Source: Deltaproteobacteria bacterium (GTDB taxonomy: Bacteria; Desulfobacterota; Desulfobacteria; Desulfobacterales; B30-G6). Taken from it: DNA of 8,683 nucleotides. Within the stretch, counting starts at the first letter, position 1; each line of letters opens with the position of its first letter. Shown here one piece after another: positions 1 through 6,618 of this stretch. A program made the position numbers and the translations under genes. The stretch covers positions 1 to 8,683 of the forward strand of contig QMMS01000195.1 in NCBI GenBank assembly GCA_003647375.1. Reading direction: 5' to 3'. The notes under the pieces were generated by a model. The model made no database searches, was not told the origin of the DNA, and saw only the letters and a list, made by a program, of their open reading frames with translations.

Positions 1-5
1 AGCTT

Positions 6-63
6 TAAGCTTTAAGCTATAAGCGGTAAGCATTAAGCAGCTTCTTACTCCTTACTCCTTACT
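6..63. repeat. Heptanucleotide tandem repeat tract (two related arrays)
   Basis: Five TAAGC pentamers begin at 6, 13, 20, 27 and 34, exactly 7 bases apart, each followed by two variable bases. From 44 a second array, CTTACTC, repeats almost three times (44-50, 51-57, 58-63). The tract may start before the window. On the minus strand it reads GAGTAAG units followed by NNGCTTA units. The right-hand array is inside the 3' end of the octaheme cytochrome gene: it encodes the last residues (VRSKE) and supplies the TAA stop. Both arrays share the 7-base period, which suggests slippage or a dispersed intergenic repeat family rather than coding constraint. Confidence 0.85.
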
Positions 64-1523
64 GCTCTATTGTGCCAATCCTCGAGTTCAAACAGTCGTT
101 TGGTCATCTGATAGTGCCCGTCAGCAAATACACCGTAATCTCCACCACCGCCCATGGCTGATGCAAAACGAACCGTATTGGCGTAAAAGAGCCATTGGTC
201 ACTCCAGAGTCTTTCCGGGTATTCATCGAAGGGATTTTCTGCATCCACTAACCCGGTCGCCCAAATATCCGACATGATGTGGGTGGTGGTGAGGGTGATG
301 GCATTGGTTTCCTGGATCGTATTTTCAAAGCGTTTCCAAAATCCATTGACCCAGTTTGATCCGTGACAATTAAGACAGATCTGTTTAAACTGTACGGTCC
401 GCTCTTTTTGTTCCACTTCTGAAATAAGGTAGGTTTCAGCCGGATCGCCGTTCATGTCCGTCGGTAAGGGTTGCCCTGCAGCGTTTCGAATGATGGAAGT
501 GTCCGGATTCCGGGGATAGGGATGGGCGTAGATGAGTCCGAACAGCCGCCAGGGAAGCCGGTCATTGAAGCGATGTGAGCGCTGGGAAACCACCTCACCT
601 TCAGTGTTGACCAGCAGGCTGATATGACATCCTGCACAGGTTGGGGCGGTGAAATCCTTGCCGATGGTCCATGGCACCGCATTGAAATCCCAATCGCCCT
701 TTTGAGCCTCGAATAGATTGCCGTGCTTGCTGGAGGAATAGACTTTATAGACCGGTACGTCGGGGCCAACATGACATTCCTTGCAGGTATAGGGCTTTCT
801 GGCCATCTCAATGGAAAACGCGTGGCGTGTGTGACAGGGCGTACAGGCGCCCATGCTGCCGTCAAGGTTGATGCGGCCGACGCCCTGGTTGGGCCAGCCC
901 TTGATGATGGGAAAGTCCAGTTCGCCGGCGGCGTCCGTGTCACGTGTTTCAGTACCCGCAACCTCGAGAACGGTACCGTGACAATAATAACAACTCTCTG
1001 CCTTGGTCGCTTCGTTTTCAGGTTCGAAATGTACCCTGCCATGACTCCAAGAGGCTTTCCCAAGGATGCTGCGCTGAAGTTTCTGGTAGAGTGCGTTACC
1101 GGCCAGGTTTTTATAGGCATGTGCCATGAGATTTCCGGCATACTGGTCTGTCTCGGTTTGATGGCAGGTGCTGCAGTCTTTGGGGCTTACGACAATATGT
1201 ATGTCGTACCCGTTGTGCTCGAAGGTGTCGGCATGCGCCGCCGGTCGCAGCGTGTGGCACTCGGCACAACCCACGGCCGTACCCTGGAGCTCCGTTGGTA
1301 CATTTTTGCTTGAAACCTTGAGGGCAAGGGCATCGGCCTGCATGGCCTGACCCGGAGTTGTCATAGCATGCCGGCTTTTCTGCCAGTCGGCTATGATGCC
1401 GGGCTGAAAAGTGGTGTGGCAGTCGATGCACTCGCTGCTTGCCTCACTGATCAGCACTTCCGCAGCGGGTGAAAGACAGGGAATCAGAAGGCAAATCCAT
1501 ATCGCACAGATAATGGGTTTCAT
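45..1523 (-). CDS. Octaheme c-type cytochrome, hydroxylamine oxidoreductase (HAO) family
   Basis: Predicted secreted multiheme cytochrome of 492 residues. An N-terminal signal peptide (hydrophobic residues about 3-20, then Ala-Ala) is followed by eight CXXCH haem-binding motifs at residues 32, 86, 117, 178, 227, 247, 296 and 383. Eight motifs with this spacing, a C-terminal part without haems, and an aromatic segment near 455-472 (AMGGGGDYGVFADGHY) fit the HAO / octaheme nitrite reductase family. These enzymes act in the periplasm on hydroxylamine, nitrite or related nitrogen compounds, with the fourth haem catalytic. True HAOs carry a tyrosine cross-linked to that haem. Y463 or Y471 lies in the right region, but alignment is needed, so the reaction direction is open. 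The ATG at 1523 is chosen over a GTG five codons upstream because GGAGGA lies 7 bases before it and would be inside the longer form. The C-terminal codons come from the heptamer repeat. No electron-transfer partner gene is visible. Confidence 0.88.
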   Translation of the reverse strand: MKPIICAIWICLLIPCLSPAAEVLISEASSECIDCHTTFQPGIIADWQKSRHAMTTPGQAMQADALALKVSSKNVPTELQGTAVGCAECHTLRPAAHADTFEHNGYDIHIVVSPKDCSTCHQTETDQYAGNLMAHAYKNLAGNALYQKLQRSILGKASWSHGRVHFEPENEATKAESCYYCHGTVLEVAGTETRDTDAAGELDFPIIKGWPNQGVGRINLDGSMGACTPCHTRHAFSIEMARKPYTCKECHVGPDVPVYKVYSSSKHGNLFEAQKGDWDFNAVPWTIGKDFTAPTCAGCHISLLVNTEGEVVSQRSHRFNDRLPWRLFGLIYAHPYPRNPDTSIIRNAAGQPLPTDMNGDPAETYLISEVEQKERTVQFKQICLNCHGSNWVNGFWKRFENTIQETNAITLTTTHIMSDIWATGLVDAENPFDEYPERLWSDQWLFYANTVRFASAMGGGGDYGVFADGHYQMTKRLFELEDWHNRAVRSKE

Positions 1524-1530
1524 GAGGTGT

Positions 1531-1536
1531 TCCTCC
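1531..1536 (-). promoter_or_regulatory. Ribosome binding site deciding the cytochrome start
   Basis: GGAGGA on the minus strand, 7 bases before the ATG at 1523. It overlaps the codons of the alternative GTG start, so translation from the ATG is favoured, and this start begins directly with the signal peptide. Confidence 0.75.
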
Positions 1537-1560
1537 ACGTTGGGTTTTCCTCAACGTTGC

Positions 1561-1658
1561 AAAAGCCGGAGGGCTTCAGAGCCAAGGCGTCAAGGGTGAA
1601 GCTGTAGTCGTTTACCGCGAACCCTTGACAACACCGGATCTGATGTCCTCCGGCTTTT
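1561..1658 (-). other. Nested inverted-repeat element; candidate structured leader RNA or dispersed palindromic repeat
   Basis: A perfect 12-bp inverted repeat, AAAAGCCGGAGG (1561-1572) with CCTCCGGCTTTT (1647-1658), encloses a perfect 9-bp pair, GTCAAGGGT (1589-1597) with ACCCTTGAC (1621-1629). Read on the minus strand (the direction of the cytochrome gene, ending 37 bases before its ATG) it folds as a closing stem, then a 5-bp hairpin (ACATC/GGTGT, loop AGATCC), then the 9-bp stem capped by an imperfect GCGGTA/TACAGC hairpin, then a short GC hairpin region. Competing pairs also exist on the plus strand (GCTTCA 1573-1578 with TGAAGC 1597-1602; CCGGA 1634-1638 with TCCGG 1649-1653). The arrangement could be a cis-regulatory RNA or a palindromic interspersed repeat. 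I do not recognise a known riboswitch class: no cobalamin box and no GEMM core is evident. Confidence 0.5.
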
Positions 1659-1686
1659 CCGAAGGGTAAACAACATGGCAAAATCG

Positions 1687-1716
1687 ACTCTATCCTTTGC
1701 TAAGTTGTTTATGCAA
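1687..1716 (-). promoter_or_regulatory. Possible promoter for the octaheme cytochrome gene
   Basis: On the minus strand, TTGCAT (1711-1716) and TAGAGT (1687-1692) are separated by 18 bases, each matching 4 of 6 consensus positions of a housekeeping promoter. Transcription from here would carry the whole 1561-1658 element in the leader. The match is weak. Confidence 0.25.
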
Positions 1717-1874
1717 CCTTGGGGTTTTTTGTGTCACGGCAGAGACGCTTGCCGTCCGATGATACGGATAAGTTAGACCACTCACGAGGTGGAAGTCAAG
1801 AAATCGGTTGACACTATAAAATGTTCGGGGCACAAATGTCGGGTTAATCAAAGAATGGAACTACAAACAAAAAG

Positions 1875-1880
1875 AAGGAG
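1875..1880 (+). promoter_or_regulatory. Ribosome binding site deciding the cyclophilin start
   Basis: AAGGAG, 7 bases before the ATG at 1888. It selects the start that begins with a signal peptide over an in-frame upstream extension to 1789. Confidence 0.75.
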
Positions 1881-1887
1881 TGACATC

Positions 1888-2469
1888 ATGAAACAGATTC
1901 TATTAGCTGTTTTGATGCTTGCGATCATTGCAGGGACGTCCATGGGGCAGGAGAGTGCGGTTTCCAATCCGCAGGTGGTAATGGAAACATCCAAAGGGGA
2001 TATCGTTCTGGAACTCTACCTCGACAAAGCGCCACTGACCGTGAAAAACTTTTTGGATTACATTGACGCCGGGTTTTACAGTGGTACTGTCTTTCACCGG
2101 GTGATTCCAGGATTCATGCTTCAGGGGGGTGGCTTTTCACGGGACATGCAGAAAAAATCGACCTTGATACCCGTAAAGAACGAGGCGTTCAACGGTCTTA
2201 AAAATGATCGTGGCACCATTGCCATGGCACGCACGCAGGATCCGCACAGCGCGTCGTCTCAATTCTTCATTAACACGGTAGACAATGCCTTTCTGAATCA
2301 CAAGAGTCAAACTACTGCCGGTTGGGGATATGCCGTTTTTGGAAAAGTCATCAAGGGCATGGAGGTGGTGGATGCCATTTCCAAGGTACAGACCGGCACT
2401 CAGGGGAGGTTCCGCGATGTTCCCAAAACGCCCGTAGAGATCATTAAGGTGCGCAGAGCAGCTCCGTGA
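1888..2469 (+). CDS. Secreted cyclophilin-type peptidyl-prolyl cis-trans isomerase
   Basis: A 193-residue protein predicted to catalyse cis-trans isomerisation of prolyl bonds and so assist folding of exported proteins. An N-terminal signal peptide (hydrophobic residues about 4-17, probable cleavage near Gly20-Gln21) places it in the periplasm. The single cyclophilin domain fills residues about 29-190. It has the motif FHRVIPGFMLQGG (69-81, with active-site Arg71, Phe76 and Gln79), IAMAR (111-115), SASSQFFIN (121-129) and GYAVFGKV (147-154). Length and architecture match the bacterial PpiA-like class; which paralogue it is cannot be told from sequence alone. It stands alone, divergent from the cytochrome gene and convergent with the phn operon, with 43 bases between the two stops. 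A role in folding the neighbouring secreted cytochrome or PhnD is possible but only inferred from proximity. Confidence 0.95.
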   Translation: MKQILLAVLMLAIIAGTSMGQESAVSNPQVVMETSKGDIVLELYLDKAPLTVKNFLDYIDAGFYSGTVFHRVIPGFMLQGGGFSRDMQKKSTLIPVKNEAFNGLKNDRGTIAMARTQDPHSASSQFFINTVDNAFLNHKSQTTAGWGYAVFGKVIKGMEVVDAISKVQTGTQGRFRDVPKTPVEIIKVRRAAP

Positions 2470-2512
2470 TGACTTGGGCTTGTGAACATGGTTTGTATCG
2501 AAGTTTTAGTAA

Positions 2513-3325
2513 TTAGCTTATCCGCTGTCGAATTATAGCAGATATAAATTCGCTGGCCAGGACCACACAGAAGACAGCCATAAGCATCACCGTGACTTCT
2601 CGCCACAAAAACTGATTAATTGACGAATAGAGAAGAATGCCGATGCCTCCTGCACCAACGAAACCAAGAACAGTTGATTCCCGTATATTGATGTCCCATC
2701 GGTATACAATAGTTCCGTAAATCACAGGTAACACCTGTGGCAGGATTCCTATCATAAGGACCTGCAACCGTGATGCCCCTGTTGCTTCGATAGCCTCAAC
2801 AGCTCCAGGATTGATCTCTTCAATGGCTTCGGCAACAAGTTTGCCTACAAAACCGATAGAGCGAAATGCGATGGCCCAAATTCCAGCAAGTGGCCCTGGC
2901 CCAAAAATAGCCACAAATAATAGACCCCATACGATGGTGTTGACCGAACGCGATCCCACCAGCAGAAAGCGACCGATAAACCAGGTCACAGAATTAAAAG
3001 TCGTATTGCGTGCCGCCAGAAAAGCGATAGGAAAAGCAATAAAAAATGTGAGCATGGTTCCAATTGTGGCGATGTGGATGGTCTCGATCAATGGATCTAT
3101 GAGCTTGCTGATATACTCAAAGCTAGGGGGCCACATACGGTATGCCAAGTCGCCTGCCTGGATATGGGCATCTAGAAAATAAAACCATGGGATATCCAGG
3201 TTGCTGAGTGCCCATACCCCAATGAAAACGATAACGATATACCAGGCATAACGAATTAGTGTTTCACGAGGGCTGAAACGCTGCCATATATCAGGATATT
3301 TCCGGACACGCCTTTCCGTATTCAT
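2513..3325 (-). CDS. phnE: PhnE-type ABC transporter permease (second copy, last gene of operon)
   Basis: A 270-residue inner-membrane subunit of a phosphonate/phosphite-type ABC importer. Hydrophobic segments lie near residues 25-43, 83-105, 115-140, 142-160 and 243-264. The cytoplasmic coupling motif of importer permeases is at EAIEATGASRLQVL (177-190), continuing to LPQVLP (195-200). STVLGFVGAGGIG (217-229) is a PhnE family hallmark. The start ATG (3325) overlaps the stop of the upstream permease gene (ATGA, 3322-3325), so the two are likely translationally coupled and form a heterodimeric channel. The stop at 2513 faces the cyclophilin stop at 2469. I see no hairpin-plus-T-tract terminator in the 43-base gap, so read-through antisense to the cyclophilin gene is possible. 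Confidence 0.93.
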   Translation of the reverse strand: MNTERRVRKYPDIWQRFSPRETLIRYAWYIVIVFIGVWALSNLDIPWFYFLDAHIQAGDLAYRMWPPSFEYISKLIDPLIETIHIATIGTMLTFFIAFPIAFLAARNTTFNSVTWFIGRFLLVGSRSVNTIVWGLLFVAIFGPGPLAGIWAIAFRSIGFVGKLVAEAIEEINPGAVEAIEATGASRLQVLMIGILPQVLPVIYGTIVYRWDINIRESTVLGFVGAGGIGILLYSSINQFLWREVTVMLMAVFCVVLASEFISAIIRQRIS

Positions 3326-4137
3326 CGCAAGCGGCTCCGAACCCAGTTTGAGAAAAACTCGCCCAGAAAAACCAGGAAAATTATCGTTAGCAGAATTGCC
3401 AGGCTAAAATCATAGTCATAGCGACTGAATGAGGCAGCCAGGACCTGGCCGATACCTCCCGCGCCGACAATGCCGACAACTGTGGAGTGACGAATATTGG
3501 CATCTAGACGGTATATGGAGACACCGATATAGCGTGGCATTGCTTGTGGTGAGATGCAGTAGATTAAAAGCTTGGAGAAACCGGCACCTGTGGCTCGAAT
3601 TGCTTCAATCTGACCGGGAGGCATATTTTCAATATCCTCAGCCATCATTTTTGAAATAAAACTCGTGCTCGATACAGTCAGGGTCAGCACACCGGCTATA
3701 GGCCCGAAACCGAATATTTTTACAAAAAAAATAGCGACGATGATTTCGTGAAATGTTCGTGAAAGGATAATAAAAGCACGAGCTGCCAAATAGACGGGTT
3801 TAGGAACGATATTACCGGAAGCGCAGATTCCGGCCGGAACGGCGAGTATCATACCGAAAAAACTGGCCACCAGCGCCATCTGGACGCTTTCCAAAAGACC
3901 TCTTAACAAAAGTTCCCACCGGCTGTAATCCGGTGGAATCATACGTGTCAGCATGTTCATTGCGCGAGGCAGCCCAAGGAAGATTCTGTCCCAGGTTATG
4001 TCAAGGCTGATAATTGACCAACCAATATAGCCCATCGCCAAGATAACCAGGCTGTTCCGAATCAAGGGATTCCCGATCATTCTGATCCGGTGCCACTCAA
4101 GCGAAGTATCATAAGGCTTTTCAGTAGAAGACATCAT
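3322..4137 (-). CDS. phnE: PhnE-type ABC transporter permease (first copy)
   Basis: A 271-residue inner-membrane permease, homologous to the following gene but clearly diverged from it. Membrane segments are visible near residues 28-46, 83-107, 117-140, 145-163 and 246-266. The ATPase-docking motif is [14 protein letters not shown] (178-191), followed by the family signature [13 protein letters not shown] (218-230). Two consecutive ATG codons open the gene. The first (4137) overlaps the phnC stop as ATGA (4134-4137), showing tight operon coupling. Two different PhnE subunits downstream of phnC is a common layout for phosphonate and phosphite importers. The substrate is set by the binding protein, not by this subunit. 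Confidence 0.93.
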   Translation of the reverse strand: MMSSTEKPYDTSLEWHRIRMIGNPLIRNSLVILAMGYIGWSIISLDITWDRIFLGLPRAMNMLTRMIPPDYSRWELLLRGLLESVQMALVASFFGMILAVPAGICASGNIVPKPVYLAARAFIILSRTFHEIIVAIFFVKIFGFGPIAGVLTLTVSSTSFISKMMAEDIENMPPGQIEAIRATGAGFSKLLIYCISPQAMPRYIGVSIYRLDANIRHSTVVGIVGAGGIGQVLAASFSRYDYDFSLAILLTIIFLVFLGEFFSNWVRSRLR

Positions 4138-4976
4138 CCTGCGGCGGCCTCTATTTCGATACTTTTTTTATGCTTGGAGGTGACTTTTTCTATGTCCTTA
4201 TCATCCTCCTCGTCTATTTTTCGGATGGTGGTACTCCAGTCTTCCTCACCATATATTTTGGTAAGCACGTCAGCAGTAATTTGCCGGGGTGTACCATCAA
4301 AAACGATTTCACCCTCAGCCAGACCAATAATTCGATCGGCAAATGATTGCGCCAACCCGACGTCATGTATATTGACCAGTGCGGGTGTGCCACGCTCATG
4401 GGCAAGCTCTACCAGAAGTCTCATAATCTGACGGGAAGTTTTTGGATCAAGGCTTGCCGTTGGTTCATCCACGAGTAATAGTTTAGGCTGTTGCATTAAT
4501 GCCCGTGAGATACCGACCCGCTGTCTCTGACCGCCGGACAAAGAATCTGCTCTCATGTCCTGATAGCCGGAAAGTCCGACACGGTCCAGAAGCTCGAAGG
4601 CGGCAGAGACATCTTCAGGCGGGAATTTACGCCGATAGCTTTTCCAGAAACTAACATAGCCCAGACGGCCGGAAAGTAAATTTTCCATTACGGTTAAACG
4701 TTCGACCAGGTTATATTCTTGAAAAATCATGCCCATCTGTCTTCGCGCTTTCCGTAGTTCACGTCGATTCAGAGTAAGAATATCGATGTCGTCCAGTATG
4801 ACTCTCCCGGAGGTTGGTTCAAGCAACCTGTTGATACAGCGAATGAGTGTACTTTTGCCTGCGCCGGAAGGGCCGATGATGGTGACAACCTGTGGCTTGT
4901 CTACAGTGAAGCTGACATTTTTTAAGGCAACGGTTCCGGTATCATAGGTTTTGGAGAGGTCTGTAATTTTGAGCAT
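4134..4976 (-). CDS. phnC: PhnC-type ABC transporter ATP-binding protein
   Basis: A 280-residue ATPase that powers the PhnE channel from the cytoplasmic side. All nucleotide-binding motifs are intact: Walker [10 protein letters not shown] (35-43), Q-loop Gln86 (FQEYNL), signature LSGGQRQ (146-152), Walker B LLLVDEP (166-172), D-loop SLDP (175-178) and switch His204 (IHDVGLA). The insertion near 100-120 ([13 protein letters not shown]) is typical of PhnC. The C-terminal 30 residues are rich in Asp, Glu and Lys (about 254-274), extend past the usual family end and look disordered. The start at 4976 has only a weak ribosome binding site. The 85-base gap from phnD holds an inverted repeat, so phnC is probably translated at a lower level than the binding protein. 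Confidence 0.95.
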   Translation of the reverse strand: MLKITDLSKTYDTGTVALKNVSFTVDKPQVVTIIGPSGAGKSTLIRCINRLLEPTSGRVILDDIDILTLNRRELRKARRQMGMIFQEYNLVERLTVMENLLSGRLGYVSFWKSYRRKFPPEDVSAAFELLDRVGLSGYQDMRADSLSGGQRQRVGISRALMQQPKLLLVDEPTASLDPKTSRQIMRLLVELAHERGTPALVNIHDVGLAQSFADRIIGLAEGEIVFDGTPRQITADVLTKIYGEEDWSTTIRKIDEEDDKDIEKVTSKHKKSIEIEAAAG

Positions 4977-4993
4977 GATGTGTTTTACCTATG

Positions 4994-5029
4994 GGGTCGC
5001 CATCCATCCCAAGCAGATGTCGGCGACCC
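4994..5029 (-). other. Intercistronic hairpin between phnD and phnC
   Basis: GGGTCGCC (4994-5001) and GGCGACCC (5022-5029) form a perfect 8-bp stem around a 20-base loop. No T-run follows on the minus strand, so it is not a typical intrinsic terminator. Hairpins in this position in binding-protein operons often protect the upstream mRNA or lower expression of downstream subunits; that role here is inferred. Confidence 0.6.
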
Positions 5030-5061
5030 TTTGTATATGTCTATTCGAATGTTGTACGATG

Positions 5062-6099
5062 CTATTTCTTCTTTTTCTTCTTCTTGCCAGCCTTCAATGT
5101 TTTCAAAGCATCCTGGGTATAGATGACATTATTTTCCTTTTGGATTGTTCGAATGACTTTCCAGTGCTTGATATAATCGACCGGAATAAAGGAATCTGCC
5201 CGCTTTCCAAAGTCCTTGGCAAGACCCGAGCCTGTCCAATCGAAGGTCAGAAAGGCCTCACGCACCTTTTCTTGCAATTTCGGAGCAAGGTTGTATGCAC
5301 ATCCGTAGGAGGTTCCGGGGAACTGATCAGATTCCCAAATAATACGAACTTCCGAAGGTTCGAATATTCCCCTCTCCATCATACGTTGCATTACGGTGGA
5401 TGCCACAGGGGCTGCATCGTAGTCTTTGTTTACCACACCCATGATGGAATTGTCATGTTTGCCTGAATATATAACCTTATAGTCCACATCGGGTACTACC
5501 CCCATGTTTTTGAAAAGAGCTCTTGGTGCCTGGTTGCCCGAGTTGGATGAAGGGGTTACATGGGCGATTTTGCGTCCCTTTAGATCTGTAACTTTATAAA
5601 TGTCAGAATCCCTATGGGTGATGAGCCACAGCTTGTAGCCTCTGAACGTTCCGTCCTTGTTACCCATCATGGCCTGGGGATGAAACCCGCCTAGGTTGAC
5701 ACCATACACGGTTGCGCCGGCAGCAAACCCGGAGATATGCAGTCGGCCGGAACGCATGGCTTCTACCTGAGCCGCATATGACTCGGGTCCGTACCACTTG
5801 ACCTTTTTGCCGGTCTTCATTTCGATATGTTCCATTAGTTCGCTAAACACATTTTCGTAGACCGAAGGATCCTCAACCGCTGTATAAGAAAAGACAAGCG
5901 TCGCAGGATCCAGCCATTTGTCAGCGCTTTTTGGTGTGTCAGCGAGCAGATCGCCGTCTTCATCACAAAAAACTGTATCGAGGTCACCGCGATTCTTACA
6001 AGCAGCACTTGCCGTGCCATTCATGCCGACAATAAATGCTATTGAAAAAAACAAGATAGTTCCAAGATAAAAGATTTTAAAAAATGATGTTTTCCGCAT
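5062..6099 (-). CDS. phnD: PhnD-type periplasmic phosphonate/phosphite/phosphate-binding protein
   Basis: A 345-residue substrate-binding protein, first gene of the importer operon. Signal peptide residues 1-33 (hydrophobic core about 10-25, Ala-rich TASA end). The mature N-terminus has two cysteines (34 and 45) that could form a disulfide, and an acidic metal-site-like DEDGDLLAD (46-54). The family core includes FSYTAVEDPSVY (70-81), EAMRSGRLHISGF (113-125), the ligand-loop-like TPSSNSG (182-188) and YSGKHDNSIMG (211-221). These are hallmarks of the PhnD family that binds phosphonates, phosphite or phosphate; the ligand cannot be chosen from sequence. The protein ends in Ala-Gly and seven lysines, which is unusual. 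A strong AAGGAGGT (6104-6111) precedes the ATG. No Pho box is evident upstream. A lipoprotein reading (Ser-Ala-Ala-Cys) is possible but a poor lipobox. Confidence 0.93.
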   Translation of the reverse strand: MRKTSFFKIFYLGTILFFSIAFIVGMNGTASAACKNRGDLDTVFCDEDGDLLADTPKSADKWLDPATLVFSYTAVEDPSVYENVFSELMEHIEMKTGKKVKWYGPESYAAQVEAMRSGRLHISGFAAGATVYGVNLGGFHPQAMMGNKDGTFRGYKLWLITHRDSDIYKVTDLKGRKIAHVTPSSNSGNQAPRALFKNMGVVPDVDYKVIYSGKHDNSIMGVVNKDYDAAPVASTVMQRMMERGIFEPSEVRIIWESDQFPGTSYGCAYNLAPKLQEKVREAFLTFDWTGSGLAKDFGKRADSFIPVDYIKHWKVIRTIQKENNVIYTQDALKTLKAGKKKKKKK

Positions 6100-6607
6100 G
6101 ATTACCTCCTTTCGTTAAAATTTGATTATTTCCCGCCGATTGCCACAGTAAAGCGCAGATCCACCCTTGGGGGCAAGCAGTGCGAGGCGCAATTCAAGTA
6201 AGTAAAAAAGATATTAATGAATACTCAGCGGAATTATCCGCCGACTGTATCGCAAGGCCTTAATTTTCTTTGTCGTTTCGCAAAAAAAACTGATTATGGG
6301 AAAAAAGACTAATCGTGGAGCTTGGCAATCGAAGTTTGCAGCTTAAAGTCGAGTTGATAGCAGTTGAAAGGTTCATATCAGAATCCACTTGTGCAATTTT
6401 AGAAGATCGAATAATTAACATAGTATAAATGGTTATCAAACGTCAAGCCTCACATTCAAAAGGGTGTCCTTCGTTCCAATCCAGGTAGCGACTGAGACCG
6501 ATGCGTGGGCGACGACAGCAAGCAAAGGATTTATTATCAAAAGAGTGGAGAACAGCTAATAGGAGAATCCCAGGAAATAATAAAAGAAAAAATGAAGGAA
6601 TGGATTA
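6100..6607. other. A+T-rich region between divergent phnD and larE
   Basis: About 500 bases. Nearest phnD is its ribosome binding site (6104-6111). A perfect 14-base palindrome, GCGGA-ATTA-TCCGC (6228-6241), could be an operator or short hairpin about 130 bases before phnD. A weak plus-strand promoter candidate is TTGTGC (6389-6394), 17 bases, TAATTA (6412-6417), which would serve larE. A possible short reading frame (6505-6618) is listed separately. larE itself has AAGGA at 6595-6599, 8 bases from its ATG. I find no riboswitch or terminator that I can defend. Confidence 0.4.
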
Positions 6608-6618
6608 ATGCTCAATAA
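6505..6618 (+). CDS. Possible small ORF or gene remnant overlapping the larE start
   Basis: A frame opening after a TGA at 6493 could start at GTG 6505 and give 37 residues ending QEIIKEKMKEWINAQ, with its TAA at 6616-6618, so it overlaps the first codons of larE. The composition (Gly-Glu-Gln, then a lysine/glutamate amphipathic helix) looks like a real protein C-terminus rather than random translation. There is no obvious ribosome binding site before the GTG. It may be the tail of a decayed upstream gene once translationally coupled to larE. I do not recognise a family. Confidence 0.25.
   Translation: MGDDSKQRIYYQKSGEQLIGESQEIIKEKMKEWINAQ

Larger units (their letters stand above)
1524..1887. 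other. Divergent intergenic region between cytochrome and cyclophilin genes
   Basis: About 360 bases with no convincing gene. It contains the nested inverted-repeat element at 1561-1658 and a weak minus-strand promoter candidate at 1687-1716. A small inverted repeat, CCAC-N7-GTGG (1778-1792), could be an operator. A perfect TTGACA (1808-1813) could be a -35 box for the cyclophilin gene, but no good -10 box sits 16-18 bases after it. The frame of the cyclophilin gene stays open back to 1789, but those 33 codons are hydrophilic and precede a well-placed ribosome binding site, so I treat them as untranslated. Confidence 0.5.

Noticed and set aside
1..63. CRISPR array
   Set aside because: The units are 7 bases long with no spacers, so this is a simple tandem repeat.
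452..1141. Long alternative minus-strand frame (229 codons)
   Set aside because: It is a shifted frame of the cytochrome gene with Pro/Arg/Thr-rich composition and no motif.
723..1313. Long plus-strand reading frame (196 codons) opposite the cytochrome gene
   Set aside because: It lies antisense within a convincing eight-haem gene, has no family features, and is open only because of that gene's codon composition.
1561..1658. GEMM (cyclic dinucleotide) or cobalamin riboswitch
   Set aside because: Fragments such as GCAAAAGCC on the plus strand resemble pieces of a GEMM, but the first half of the core and the tetraloop-receptor parts are missing, and no B12 box is present.
1561..1658. Bidirectional terminator from the AAAAGCC/GGCTTTT palindrome
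   Set aside because: It lies upstream of both flanking divergent genes, so no transcript needs to end there, and the loop between the 12-bp arms is very long.
1789..1887. N-terminal extension of the cyclophilin
   Set aside because: The residues are hydrophilic, precede the signal peptide, and the good ribosome binding site serves the ATG at 1888.
2470..2512. Shared terminator between convergent cyclophilin and phnE
   Set aside because: I looked for a stem with a T-run in the 43-base gap and found none.
5998..6009. Lipoprotein cleavage site in PhnD (Ser-Ala-Ala-Cys)
   Set aside because: The -3 position is Ser instead of Leu/Val/Ile, and a standard Ala-x-Ala cleavage plus a Cys34-Cys45 disulfide explains the sequence better.
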